A DNA stretch of 42,336 nucleotides from CAYLSV01 sp964386435. GTDB lineage: Bacteria; Planctomycetota; Phycisphaerae; Tepidisphaerales; Tepidisphaeraceae. The position numbers were made by a program, and so were the translations under genes. Of the stretch, positions 7,447 through 16,800 are shown piece by piece (within the stretch, counting starts at the first letter, position 1; every line of letters starts with the position of its first letter). The stretch covers positions 1 through 42,336 of the forward strand of contig CAYLSV010000028.1 of NCBI GenBank assembly GCA_964386435.1. The letters are read 5' to 3'. The notes under the pieces were generated by a model. It did not search any database. It was not told where the DNA came from and worked only from the letters and a program-made list of their open reading frames with translations.

Positions 7447-8031
7447 TCAAAGGTCCAGCCGATACCGCACCTTTCGTCGTTCGCCCATGCGGTAGAGGCC
7501 GTGCCATTTGGGGAGGGTGATGTGGCCGATGAGTTCGGCCCCGAGGCGTTCGATGGTGCGGCGGCTGGCGAGGTTGTCGGGGTTGGCGGTGATCCAGAGG
7601 GTCTTGAGGCCGTGGGCGCGGGCCAGGGGCAGCAGCAGTTTGGTCGCACGGCCGGCGAGGCGGCGGCCGCGGGCGGCGGGGAAGACGTGGTAGCCGATGT
7701 GGCCGCCGTAGAGGCGCAGCTCGCGGGTGTCGCCGATCCGCAGCGAGATCATCCCGCCGATCGGCACCGGGCCGCCCTCGAGCTTCATCCAGAAGTGGTA
7801 CGCCGGCACGTCGCCGTTGAACAGCTTCGCCAGCAACTGCCCCGGCTCGTGGCCGCCGGGGGCGCGGACGAGCAAGTCCAGCGCCCGCAACCGGGTGATG
7901 TGCGGCTCGGTTTCCTCGTCCGACGCCGCCAGCGCGTCCACCAACGCCTCGTCCGGCGGCACCAGTTGCAGGTCGACGTCGACGAGCGGCTGGAAGTCGA
8001 GAAAGCGGAAACCAAACGCCACGCGAGGCAT
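7447..8031 (-). CDS. GNAT-family N-acetyltransferase
   Basis: Predicted acetyl-CoA-dependent acetyltransferase. The GNAT core is clear in the C-terminal half: GHIGYHVFPAARGRRLAGRA (strand 4, acetyl-CoA pyrophosphate loop and helix 3), LKTLWITANPDNLASRRTIE, then LGAELIGH. The wording is that of the COG3981-type predicted acetyltransferases; the substrate is unknown. The ATG at 8031 (MPRVAFGF) is preferred; an in-frame GTG at 8046 would add five residues. It lies about 40 bases downstream of the TerC gene on the same strand and is likely co-transcribed. It is convergent with mcsB across the REP cluster. Confidence 0.85.
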   Translation of the reverse strand: MPRVAFGFRFLDFQPLVDVDLQLVPPDEALVDALAASDEETEPHITRLRALDLLVRAPGGHEPGQLLAKLFNGDVPAYHFWMKLEGGPVPIGGMISLRIGDTRELRLYGGHIGYHVFPAARGRRLAGRATKLLLPLARAHGLKTLWITANPDNLASRRTIERLGAELIGHITLPKWHGLYRMGERRKVRYRLDL

Positions 8032-8071
8032 TGTTGCACGGCTCACGGTTCGGCGTCGGACGGGCCGGTTC

Positions 8072-9001
8072 TCACGCGGGCGACTTCGGGTGGGCCACGT
8101 CGCCGTAGCCGTCGTCGCTTTCGCTGTCGACGTAACTTTGCCGCAGCTTGACGGGCGTCTTCTTCTGCTTCCGCTTGCGAACCTGAATGTTGACGATTTC
8201 GACGATCACGCTGAACGCCATGGCGAAGTAGATGTAGCCGCGCGGCACGTGGACCGCGAAAGCGTCGGCGACCAGCAGCACGCCGATGAGGATCAGGAAC
8301 GCCAGGGCCAGCATTTTCATCGACGGGTGCCGCTCGACGAAGCCGCTGATCGGCTGGGCGAACACGAGCATCACGCCGATGGCGATGACCACGGCTGCGA
8401 TCATGATCTCCAGATGGTCGGCGATGCCCACGGCCGTGATCACGCTGTCGACGCTGAAGACCAAATCCAACAGCACGATCTGCACGATGATCTTGCCGAA
8501 GCTGGCGTTGGGTTTGCCGCCGCCGGGCCCGTGGCCGTGGCCGCCTTCGAGCTTGTCGTGGATTTCGTACGTCGCCTTGCCGATCAGGAACAACCCGCCC
8601 ACCAGCAGGATGATGTCCTTCCACGTGATCGGCAGCGCCTCCGGGTGGGCCGCCGCCCACTCGGCATAGACGCACAGCGTCGGCAGCGTGAACACCGGGT
8701 TCTCGTCAAGCGCCATGATGAACGTCGCGGCGAACAGCAGCAGAATCCGCATGACCATCGCGAGCCCCAAGCCGATGAACCACGCCTTCTTCCGCTGCGC
8801 CACCGGCAGCTTGCCGGTGAGGATGGCGATGAACACGACGTTGTCGATGCCCAGCACGATCTCCAGGATGCCCAGCGTCAGCAGCGAAACGCCGCTGGGC
8901 ACGGAAAACAGCGGGGCGATGGCGTCGCCCGCGCCGCCCGTCGCCCCCTCGGCGGCCAGCGGCAGCGACAGATCCAACAGGTTTGGCAGCAGATCGAGCA
9001 C
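8072..9001 (-). CDS. TerC-family integral membrane protein
   Basis: Polytopic inner-membrane protein of 309 residues with about seven membrane segments. The family hallmarks are acidic residues buried in helices: LEIVLGIDNVVFIAILTGKL in the second segment and DLVFSVDSVITAVGIADH in the middle. A His/Gly-rich cytoplasmic loop (GGHGHGPGGG) follows the fourth segment, and the C-terminal tail is basic (RKRKQKK) then acidic. TerC proteins are linked to tellurite resistance and to manganese or calcium export coupled to protein secretion; which applies here is unknown. The start is the GTG at 9001; no ATG lies upstream in frame before the opposite-strand promoter region. Confidence 0.9.
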   Translation of the reverse strand: MLDLLPNLLDLSLPLAAEGATGGAGDAIAPLFSVPSGVSLLTLGILEIVLGIDNVVFIAILTGKLPVAQRKKAWFIGLGLAMVMRILLLFAATFIMALDENPVFTLPTLCVYAEWAAAHPEALPITWKDIILLVGGLFLIGKATYEIHDKLEGGHGHGPGGGKPNASFGKIIVQIVLLDLVFSVDSVITAVGIADHLEIMIAAVVIAIGVMLVFAQPISGFVERHPSMKMLALAFLILIGVLLVADAFAVHVPRGYIYFAMAFSVIVEIVNIQVRKRKQKKTPVKLRQSYVDSESDDGYGDVAHPKSPA

Positions 9002-9081
9002 CGCGTCGTTGTAGAGCAGCAGCAGCGGCCTGCCAACGCATGAATTGGCGACTGCCCAACGCCCATTTTCATGTAGGAGTT

Positions 9082-9109
9082 TGACGCGGCGGCGGGAGGG
9101 GGTCTAGAG
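9082..9109 (+). promoter_or_regulatory. Sigma-70-like promoter before the rhodanese gene
   Basis: TTGACG (9082-9087) and TCTAGA (9104-9109) are separated by 16 bases, with the coding start 29 bases downstream at 9138. The box sequences are good but the assignment rests on pattern alone. Confidence 0.45.
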
Positions 9110-9137
9110 TTCTCCCAGTTCCCGCCAGAGAATCATC

Positions 9138-10115
9138 ATGAAATGCCTCGTCCTTGCCGCCGCCCTGATCCTGCCCGTGCCGCTGTTCGCCGCCGAAGGC
9201 CCCGCGCCCGTCGCCGCGGAGGTGCCGGCGGTGGCCGAGTGGTCGTCGTTCCTCACTGCCGGGCAACTTCACGACCAACTTGGTGAGCCGAACCTGCTGA
9301 TCCTCGACGTCCGCAGCCCCGACGAATACGCCGCCGGCCACATCCCCGGCGCGATCAATTTGCCCGGCAACGCGTGGCGGACCGGCAAGGCCAAGCCGGG
9401 GCAGGGCGACAGCCAGTACATTTTCCGCGAGGCCGACGGCTCGCCCGACGTGGCGGTCTACGAGGACTTGCTCAGCAACGCCGGCGTCCGCAACGACCAC
9501 CAGATCGTCGTCTACGGCAACCACGCCGGCAAGGGCGACGGCTCGATCCCGGCGATGATCCTCGACTGGCTCGGCCACGACGACGTCGCCTTCCTCGACG
9601 GCGTGGGCCTCTCGGAGTGGCAGGCGGCCGGCTTCGAGACCGTGACCGAAACCACCGTCTTGCCCCGCAGCCGCTACGCCGCCGACGCCGATGAGTCGGC
9701 CATCTGGGATCTGGATGACGTGCTCGCCGGGCTCGACCGGGACGAGGTCGTGTTCCTCGACACCCGCAGCGCCGCCGAGTTCGCCGGCGACCCGGCGACG
9801 CTCCAGAAGCGCGGCAACGCCCGCGGCGGCCACATTCCTGGGGCCGTGCTGCTCAACTACAGCGACCACCTCAACGACGACAAAACCGTCCGCAGCCCGC
9901 AGGAGCTGGCCCAGCAGTTTGCCGACGCCGGCGTGAAGAAGGACCAGGTTATCGTCCTTTACTGCCAGACGGCCACGCGGGTCAGCCTGCCGTATCTGGC
10001 GCTGAAGGACCTGGGCTACGAGAACGTCAAGATCTACGACGCCAGCTGGCACGAGTACGGCAACCGCGAGGACACGCCGATCGAGACGGGCGAGAAGAAG
10101 CTCGCCGCCAAGTGA
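9138..10115 (+). CDS. Exported two-domain rhodanese (sulfurtransferase)
   Basis: A 325-residue protein with a signal peptide (MKCLVLAAALILPVPLFAAE) and two rhodanese domains, so it probably acts in the periplasm. Domain 1 spans roughly residues 40-165 (LILDVRSPDEYAAGHIPGAI) and lacks the catalytic Cys: the loop position reads YGNHAGKG. Domain 2, roughly 190-315, has VVFLDTRSAAEF, GHIPGAVLLNYSD and the active-site loop YCQTATR, followed by VKIYDASWHEYGNRED, the usual C-terminal signature of thiosulfate/mercaptopyruvate sulfurtransferases. Catalysis therefore resides in the second domain, as in the SseA/TST group. The sulfur donor is unknown. The SCO-like gene begins 72 bases downstream. Confidence 0.92.
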   Translation: MKCLVLAAALILPVPLFAAEGPAPVAAEVPAVAEWSSFLTAGQLHDQLGEPNLLILDVRSPDEYAAGHIPGAINLPGNAWRTGKAKPGQGDSQYIFREADGSPDVAVYEDLLSNAGVRNDHQIVVYGNHAGKGDGSIPAMILDWLGHDDVAFLDGVGLSEWQAAGFETVTETTVLPRSRYAADADESAIWDLDDVLAGLDRDEVVFLDTRSAAEFAGDPATLQKRGNARGGHIPGAVLLNYSDHLNDDKTVRSPQELAQQFADAGVKKDQVIVLYCQTATRVSLPYLALKDLGYENVKIYDASWHEYGNREDTPIETGEKKLAAK

Positions 10116-10187
10116 GTGCGGGCGGCGGCGTGACGGGGGTTCACGACTGTCGCACACCCGGCGGCACGTGCGGGCCAATCATGAGCC

Positions 10188-10811
10188 ATGCGAAAGCCCG
10201 CCGTGATCGCCGCCGTCGTCGCCTGGCTCGTGCTGGGCGGCGTCGTCGTTTGGGCCCTCACCGCCGACCGCGGCGGCAGCGGGCCGGCGGGGTTCAGCGT
10301 CGACCTCGACGAGCCGCTGGCCCCCATGTTCGACGTGCCGCCGATTGAGCTGACCGACGCCAACGGCAGCCCGTTCAACACCGCCGACTTGCAGGGCCGG
10401 CCGTGGGTGGCGATGTTCTTCCTCACGCGCTGCCCGACGGGCGCGTGCCCGATGATGGTCGACCGGATGCAGGAGCTGCTGGAGGCCGTCGAGGGCACCG
10501 ATGTCCGCGTCGTCAGCATCACCGCCGATCCGGCCAAAGATGACCCGGCCCAGCTCGCCCTTTACGCCCAAACGATCGACGCCGACCCCGCCCGCTGGCA
10601 CTTCCTCACCGGCAGCGAGGCGGCCGTCGATGAGGCGGGGCGGGCGTTGAAGATGGTCGTCCGCCCGCAGCACGACGAGCGATTCCTGCTCATCGACGCC
10701 GCCGGCACCGCCCGCGGCATCTACAGCCGCAGCGACGACCACGACATGGCCGACCTCGCCGCCGCCGCCAAGCTTCTGGCTGAGCAGGCGAGCGAGCAGG
10801 CGGCGCGGTGA
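10188..10811 (+). CDS. SCO1/SenC-like thioredoxin-fold protein
   Basis: A 207-residue membrane-anchored protein (hydrophobic residues 5-24, VIAAVVAWLVLGGVVVWAL) with a periplasmic thioredoxin-like domain. SCO features are WVAMFFLTRCP, a DPARWHFLTG box and the conserved metal-binding His in VRPQHDERFLLIDAAG. SCO proteins deliver copper to the CuA site of cytochrome oxidase. The usual CxxxC copper motif is replaced by CPTGAC, with four residues between the cysteines; the sequence is unambiguous at bases 10432-10449. This spacing could change copper binding or indicate a thiol-disulfide role. No cytochrome oxidase genes are nearby. The product overlaps no other feature and ends before a REP pair. 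Confidence 0.85.
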   Translation: MRKPAVIAAVVAWLVLGGVVVWALTADRGGSGPAGFSVDLDEPLAPMFDVPPIELTDANGSPFNTADLQGRPWVAMFFLTRCPTGACPMMVDRMQELLEAVEGTDVRVVSITADPAKDDPAQLALYAQTIDADPARWHFLTGSEAAVDEAGRALKMVVRPQHDERFLLIDAAGTARGIYSRSDDHDMADLAAAAKLLAEQASEQAAR

Positions 10812-10848
10812 CGCCGTCTTCACGACAGCGTGCCACTGTCGAGAAGCG

Positions 10849-10958
10849 TGCGTCGCTGAGGCCCCCACCGCCGCGTAGCGGCGGGGCTACGCACGAAGTC
10901 CGAGCCTGTCGAAGTTCGTGCGTAGCCCCGCCGCCACGCGGCGGTGGACTCAGCGACG
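10849..10958. repeat. Type A REP inverted pair (BIME-like)
   Basis: Left half 10849-10893 and right half 10917-10958 are inverted copies: a CGTCGCTGAG flank, a C-rich stretch, the CCGCCGC/GCGGCGG hairpin and then CTAC, with GTAG at 10921 opening the right half. The inner linker also pairs (ACGCACGAA with TTCGTGCGT). It occupies the convergent gap between the SCO gene and mutL. Confidence 0.85.
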
Positions 10959-10967
10959 TTCACCCAA

Positions 10968-12722
10968 TCAGAAGCCGGTGCGTTTGAACTGTTTTTCCAG
11001 GTCGGCGATCGAGAGTCGCAGCGTCGTCGGGCGGCCGTGGGGGCAGTTGCTGCTGCGGGCAGCCAGGGCGCGGCGGGTTAGCAGGGCGTCGATCTCCGGC
11101 GGCGTCAGCGGGTCGCCGGCCTTGACCGCGGCTTTGCAGCTCATCATGTCGAGCACGTCGTGCAGCAATGCCTCGTCGCCCAAAGCGTCGACCTCGTGGT
11201 CGCTGCGGCGGAGCACGTCGCGCAGAAAGTCGATCGGGTCGAGGCGGTGCAGGAACGACGGGAACGCCCGGATCGCGATGCTGTCGGGGCCGAACGCCTC
11301 GGCCTCCAACCCGAGCCGGGCGAGCAGTGGGCGGAGGCGGTCGAGCTTGGCCAGCTCCTCGCCGTCGGCGTCGAACGTCATCGGGAGCAACAGCGCCTGA
11401 CTCTCGAGCGCGCCGCGGCGGAGGCGTTGCAAAAGGTCCTCGAAGATGACCCGCTCGTGCAGCGCGTGCTGGTCGATGATGAGCATGCCGTCGTCGTCGG
11501 GCACGACGAGGTAGCTGTTGTGCACCTGCATCGCCCCGGCCGGCACCGGCTCGTCCACGGCCGGCGGCGGGGCGGGGGGTTGAGGCTCCGGCTCGGCGGG
11601 AGGTGTCGGTTCAAGGCGGGGCTGCGTGACCTGGCTCTCCAATCCTTCCTTGAAAAACGCCGCCAGCGTCTGCCGCACGTCCTCGCGGGGTTCGGCCGGC
11701 TCGGGCCGCGGCTGGGCCCTTGGCGTCAAATCGGCCCCGAGCAGCGCCTCGCGGACGGCCGACAGCAGCAGGGCGTGGACCCGGCCGCTCTCGCGGAACC
11801 TCACCTCGGCCTTAGCCGGGTGGACGTTGACGTCGATCTCCGTTGGCGGCACCGCGACCATCAGCACCGCCGCCGGGTGCCGGCCCGGCTCGGTCAGGCC
11901 GCGGAAGGCTTCCTTGAGCGCGTGCTGCAGGTAGCGGTCGCGGATCGGGCGGCCGTTGACGTAAAGGTGCTGGTAGCGGACGTGCGTTGCGGCGTGTTCG
12001 GGCAACCCGACGACGCCCTCGACGCCATACCCGCCATCGGCCCGGCGGACGCCGAGCGCCCCCTCGGCGTGTTCGGTGGGCCAGCCGACGAGCCAGCGCT
12101 TGGTCGGGTCGCCGGCGGGGTGGTCCCAGATCGTCTTGTGGTCGCGGACGTAGCGGAAGGCGATCTCCGGGTGGGCCAGCGCGAGCTTGGTGATGACCTC
12201 GGTGACGTGCGCCGCCTCGGCCGCGGCGCCCTTGAGGAACTTCCGCCGGGCGGGCACGTTGAAGAAAAGGTCGCGGATCTCCACCGTGGTGCCGACGTTG
12301 CCGGCGGCGGGCTGGACGTCGCCGATCGTGCCGCCGTCGTTGGTCATCTGCCACGCGGCGTCGCTTGGCGTGCGGGTGGTGATCTTCGCCGTGCTGACCT
12401 CGCCGATGCTCGCCAGCGCCTCGCCGCGGAAGCCGAGCGTGGCGACGCCGTCGAGGTCGGCGTCGTCGGTGATCTTGCTCGTCGCGTGGGGCGCGAACGC
12501 CAGCGGCAACTGATCCGCCGGCATGCCGCGGCCGTCGTCGGTCACGCGGATCAGCGCCCGGCCGCCCTCCTCGACTTCGAGCACCACGCGTTTTGCCCCG
12601 GCGTCGAGCGCGTTTTCGACGAGTTCCTTCACCACGCTCGCCGGCCGCTCGACGACTTCGCCGGCGGCGATCTTGTTGACCAGGCTCGCCGGAAGCTTCT
12701 GAATGGGCCGCGGCTCAATCAA
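10968..12722 (-). CDS. mutL: DNA mismatch repair protein MutL with endonuclease motif
   Basis: A 584-residue mismatch-repair ATPase. The N-terminal GHKL domain shows KIAAGEVVERPASVVKELVE, ENALDAGA, DDGRGM and TLGFRGEALASIGEV. After a Pro/Glu-rich linker, the C-terminal domain carries DQHALHERVIFE, which matches the DQHA(X)2E(X)4E metal site of nicking MutL proteins, plus CKAAVKAGD and CPHGRPTTLRL. This MutL therefore probably nicks the strand itself, as in Bacillus or human PMS2, and needs no MutH. The start is a TTG at 12722 overlapping the tdh stop by four bases (TTGA); no ATG or GTG lies between there and the first ATPase motif, so translation is likely coupled to tdh. No mutS is in the window. 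Confidence 0.93.
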   Translation of the reverse strand: MIEPRPIQKLPASLVNKIAAGEVVERPASVVKELVENALDAGAKRVVLEVEEGGRALIRVTDDGRGMPADQLPLAFAPHATSKITDDADLDGVATLGFRGEALASIGEVSTAKITTRTPSDAAWQMTNDGGTIGDVQPAAGNVGTTVEIRDLFFNVPARRKFLKGAAAEAAHVTEVITKLALAHPEIAFRYVRDHKTIWDHPAGDPTKRWLVGWPTEHAEGALGVRRADGGYGVEGVVGLPEHAATHVRYQHLYVNGRPIRDRYLQHALKEAFRGLTEPGRHPAAVLMVAVPPTEIDVNVHPAKAEVRFRESGRVHALLLSAVREALLGADLTPRAQPRPEPAEPREDVRQTLAAFFKEGLESQVTQPRLEPTPPAEPEPQPPAPPPAVDEPVPAGAMQVHNSYLVVPDDDGMLIIDQHALHERVIFEDLLQRLRRGALESQALLLPMTFDADGEELAKLDRLRPLLARLGLEAEAFGPDSIAIRAFPSFLHRLDPIDFLRDVLRRSDHEVDALGDEALLHDVLDMMSCKAAVKAGDPLTPPEIDALLTRRALAARSSNCPHGRPTTLRLSIADLEKQFKRTGF

Positions 12723-13750
12723 AGTTGCCGCCAGTCCAGGATCACCTTGCCGCAGTCGCCGCCGAGCATGGCGTCGAAGCCGGCGCGGTACTCGCGGGCC
12801 GGGAGCCGGTGCGTGATGATCGGCTCGACGTCCAGGCCGCTCTGGAGCATGACGGTCATTTTGTACCAAGTCTCGAACATCTGCCGGCCGTAGACGCCGC
12901 GGATCGTCAGCATGCCGAAGATGATCGGGTCCATGTCGAGCGCCACTTTCTCGGGGAAAATCCCGAGCACGGCGATCTTCCCGCCGTGGCACATGTTGGC
13001 GATCATGTCGCCGAACGCCCCGGCGTGGCCGCTCATCTCCAGGCCGACGTCGAAGCCTTCTTCCATCTTCAGCTCGCGCTGCACGTCCTTCAGATTTTCC
13101 CGGCCGACGTTCACGGTGCGGGTCGCGCCCAGCTTTTTCGCCAGATTCAGGCGAAAATCGTTGACGTCGGTGACCACCACGTGCCGGGCCCCGGCGTGGC
13201 GGACGATGCCCGCGGCCATGCAGCCGATCGGGCCTGCCCCGGTGATCAGCACGTCCTCGCCCAGCACGTCGTACTGCAGCGCCGTGTGCGTGGCGTTGCC
13301 GAACGGGTCGAAGATGGCCATCACATCCTCGCTGATGCCCGGCTTGTGGTGCCAGACGTTGCGGGCGGGAATGGCCAAATACTCCGCAAAAGCCCCGGCC
13401 CGCTGGACGCCCACGCCCTCGACCTCGGCACACAAATGGTGCCGCCCGGCGTAGAAGTTGCGGCAGCGGCTCTTTACGATGTGCCCCTCACCGCTGACGA
13501 CGTGCCCGACCTGGTACGCCTCGACGCGGTCGCCGACTTCAACGATCTCGCCGACGAATTCGTGGCCGACGACCATCGGCACGGGGATCGTCCGCTTGGC
13601 CCAGTCGTCCCACTTCCAGATGTGCAAATCGGTGCCGCAAATGCCGGTCTTGCTCACGCGGATGAGCACCTCATCGGCCCCGCAAACCGGCTCCGGCACG
13701 TCCACCCACGAGAGGCCGGGCTCGGCATGTTGTTTCACCAGCGCTTTCAC
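12719..13750 (-). CDS. tdh: L-threonine 3-dehydrogenase (zinc-type MDR)
   Basis: Medium-chain dehydrogenase oxidising threonine to 2-amino-3-ketobutyrate. Tdh wording is clear: GICGTDLHIWKWD (catalytic Zn Cys), VVGHEFVGEIVEVG (His-Glu), GEDVLITGAGPIG (NAD-binding), DPFGNATHTAL and the C-terminal LDVEPIITHRLP. The catalytic zinc site is intact. The structural zinc lobe is not: where E. coli has four cysteines after SGEGHI, this protein has IVKSRCRNFYAGRHHLC, keeping only two. The start is a GTG at 13750 (MKALVKQHAEPGLSW when read with Met), and 343 residues is the family length. Its stop overlaps the TTG of mutL. A related polyol dehydrogenase is a less likely alternative. Confidence 0.9.
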   Translation of the reverse strand: MKALVKQHAEPGLSWVDVPEPVCGADEVLIRVSKTGICGTDLHIWKWDDWAKRTIPVPMVVGHEFVGEIVEVGDRVEAYQVGHVVSGEGHIVKSRCRNFYAGRHHLCAEVEGVGVQRAGAFAEYLAIPARNVWHHKPGISEDVMAIFDPFGNATHTALQYDVLGEDVLITGAGPIGCMAAGIVRHAGARHVVVTDVNDFRLNLAKKLGATRTVNVGRENLKDVQRELKMEEGFDVGLEMSGHAGAFGDMIANMCHGGKIAVLGIFPEKVALDMDPIIFGMLTIRGVYGRQMFETWYKMTVMLQSGLDVEPIITHRLPAREYRAGFDAMLGGDCGKVILDWRQL

Positions 13751-13779
13751 GGGGTGAGCTTACGCGTTCTTTGTTCTTG

Positions 13780-13867
13780 GTCATTTGTCCTTTGCCCTGG
13801 TTGAATCTGCGGTCGCTCCGACGAACGGCCAAGGACCGAAGACAAAGGACCAGGGACAAAGGACAAA
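13780..13867. repeat. Microrepeat inverted repeat (GGACAAA words)
   Basis: TTTGTCCTTTGCCCTGG at 13784-13800 pairs with CCAGGGACAAAGGACAAA at 13850-13867, with one extra base in the right arm. The right arm and the loop contain further AAGGACC and GACAAAGGACC words. It lies between two minus-strand genes, upstream of tdh and downstream of the AsmA-like gene. Confidence 0.7.
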
Positions 13868-13874
13868 CCTCAAC

Positions 13875-16800
13875 TCACCCCCCACCCAGGATTTTTCCGA
13901 TGTCGCCGCCGAGGTCGTCGAGGGTGGCGGCGCTGAGTCGGGGTTCTGCGATGGTGCCGCCGATGTTGAAGAACGTCGCGCCGCTGCCGGCGAGGATGGC
14001 GGTGAAGAATTCGTCGGCCGAGTCACCGATCACCGGCACGTTGCTGTCCTTCAGCGGCCGCGGCAACGCGACGAGTCGGCCGTCGAGCAGGGCGTTGTTG
14101 CCAAGCGTCAGGTTCTCGGCCAGCAGCGTGCCGCGGACTTCGGCGCCGTTGACGAACACCGCGATGTCGCGGGCCCGAAACGTGAGGTCGCTGAGGGCGA
14201 AGCCGACGGTGCCGTAGCCGTTTGGCGTGCGGTCGAGGGTGAAGCTGAGCTTGTCGCCGGTCTCGCCGCGGAGCTGCAGCAGCGAGAGGTTGAACCGCCC
14301 GTCGCCGCTGAGCAGCTTCAGCGCTTCCTCGTCGCCGTCCATCAAGTCGCTGAATCGGATCGGACCGCGGATGCCGATTTTCCCGTCGACTTGGCCGATC
14401 GGGTCGAGGTCCTCCGGGTCAATCTCGGCGGCGCGGGCGAGCTTTTTGAGGTCCAGCGGCCGGATGCTGGCCTCGCCCGTTTCGTTCGGGTCGTCGCCGA
14501 TGTCGAGGTTGAGCATGGCCGTCCACACCAGCTCCGGCGGCCGGTTTTCCGCCGCGGGCAGTTCCTTCTGGCTGAGCCGGGTGAAGCCGTTGATCACGCC
14601 GCCGGCCATCTCGATCCGCACCTTGCGGCTCACAAGCTTTTCGAACACCTTGAGGTCGAGTTCGCCCGCCTTGATCATCTCCTCGTTGAGCACCAGCGAG
14701 AGGTTCGACGTGAGCCCATCCACCGGCACGTTGCGGATGAACAACGTCTCCGGCTCGCTCGCCACCAGATCAAAGTCGATGAGAAAGTTGCCCAATGGCC
14801 GGTCGGTGTCGTCGGGGCGGAGCTCCAGGAAGAAGTCGAGCCCGCCGCTGACGTAGTCGGCCGGGTCGGCGTCGGGCAGCACGTTGCGCAGGACCGGCGC
14901 CGGGTCGAGGTCGGTGCCCCGCAGCACCAGCCGGCCCTGCAGCGGCTTGTCGAACTCGAGGTAGCCTCGCTCGCCGTAGATCGTGCCGGCGTCGAGGATC
15001 GACAGCTCCAGCGTGTCCAGCGCCACCGCCCGGCCGAGCAGCGTGGTGTCGAGCGACACGGCGGTCAATGGTGCACCGGGTGCATCGCCCGGCCGACTCA
15101 CCGTGGCACCGAAGCCGATCTGCCCGACGGCACTTGGCCCCTCATCGCCGAGCGTCAGCGTCACGCCCGGCACGTCGAGCCGTACGATCCGCACGTCGGC
15201 CGCGTCATCGAGAGCGTCGACTTTCACCGGGTAACCCTCGGTCGAGACGCTGGCGGCGAAGGTGTCGAGCGCGGTGAGGTCGAACCCGGCGGTCGCGGAA
15301 AGGGTGTCGTCGTCGAGCGTGAGCGTGACCGGCTCGATGCGGACGGTCGAGCCGTCCAAGGCGACGCCGACGTCGATGGTGTCGGCGAGGGTGGCGTCGG
15401 CGAAACGAATGCCGTTCTCGCCGTTTAGGTTGATGTCGCCGCTGACCTGCAACGCGTCGAGCGACAGCCCGGCGGCGGTGGCGGTGAGGTCGATGCCGGC
15501 GCGGCCCTGCACCGGGTACCCGGCGATGGCGGCGAGGGTGGCGACGTTCAGATCGTCGCCGAGCAGCCGGGCCTTGATCGGCGTGGCGTCGAACGGCAGC
15601 CGCGCCTCGAAGCCGGCGGTGCCGCCGAAGAGGTTCACGTCGCTCGTCTCGATCCGCAGCGCCCGCCGAGTCACGTCAGCGACAAGCTTGCCGGAGAAGT
15701 CCTCGATCGGCTGCCCCGCGATGGCCATGTTCTGACCGGTCGCTTCGCCTTTGAGCTCGAAGTCGAGCGCGCGGAAGTCGCCGTTGATCGTGACGGTGGC
15801 GAGAAAGTCGTCGGAATCTCCCTGAAAAAGCTGCCTCGCCGCGGCGGTGTCGTCGAGCCGGACCGAGCCCTCGAACTCGGCGGGCAAGGTTTGCAGGAAT
15901 GCCAGCATGCCGCCCGCGCCCGGCGTCGGCTGGGTGGCGGGTTGCGTCGCCGACTCGGCCATCTGCTGCGGCTGGTCGCCGGTGGCCTCGGGGGTCGGCT
16001 TGCCGCCGGGGTAGATCGCGCCGGTGAGGTCGAACACCAGGCCGCCGAAGTGGGCGGTGAAGACATCGACGTTCACCTCATGGCCGAGATCGGTCACGAC
16101 ACTGAGCGTGCCGCTGAGCGTGGTGCGGCCGCTGAAGTCGGCGGCGTTGTACGGCTTGAGCGTGCTGGGCAGGTTCACGACCACGCCGGGCACTTCGGCC
16201 GAGATCTCCCACTTGTCGACCTCGGGCGTCCAGTCGGCCACGCCCTTGACTTGAAGCAGCTCGCCGTCGTCGACGGCCAGCTTGATCAGCTCGACGCGCT
16301 GGACGTTGTCGTTGAAAATCGACTCGGCCGCCAGCACCGCCGAGGGCAGGGAGCGGACGTCGCCTTCGGCGCCGTAAACGGACTCGGTGAGGCGGGCATC
16401 CCAGACGAGTTGTTCGTAGGTCGGTCCGGCGGCGTCGACGGTGGCAGTGCCGCCGAAGCGGCGGCCGGTGGGATCGGTTCCGGTGAAGTTGCCGTCGATG
16501 TCGAGCTGGAAGCCGTTGATATCGGATTGCTCGGCGGTGCCGGTGAGGTTGCCCTCGACCTGAACGCCCTGATAAACCAGGTTCTCGGCAAAACCCTCGA
16601 CGCTGCCGGTGAGGTCGGTGGTGTCGAACCGGCCCAGCTCCAGCACGGCGCGACCTTCGAGGAGCTCGGCGGCGAGGTTGTGGACCTCGACCACGTTCTC
16701 CGGCGTCACCACCACCCGGCCGCTGATGACCTTGGTCAAGCCGACGTTGCCGGCGATGACGTCAGCTTTCAAGTTGTTGATAATCGCCTCCACCAGCGGC

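Noticed and set aside
9594..10115. Frameshift in the first rhodanese domain because its catalytic Cys is missing
   Set aside because: The frame is continuous, and an inactive first domain is normal for two-domain sulfurtransferases.
12723..13433. Extra 237 residues upstream of MutL in the same frame
   Set aside because: They overlap the tdh gene in another frame and have shadow-like Arg/Gly/Pro composition.
13785..15428. Long plus-strand open frame (547 residues) opposite the AsmA-like gene
   Set aside because: It is an antisense shadow: Arg/Val/Glu-rich with no recognisable domain, whereas the minus-strand protein has a membrane anchor, a ribosome-binding site and a repetitive beta pattern.
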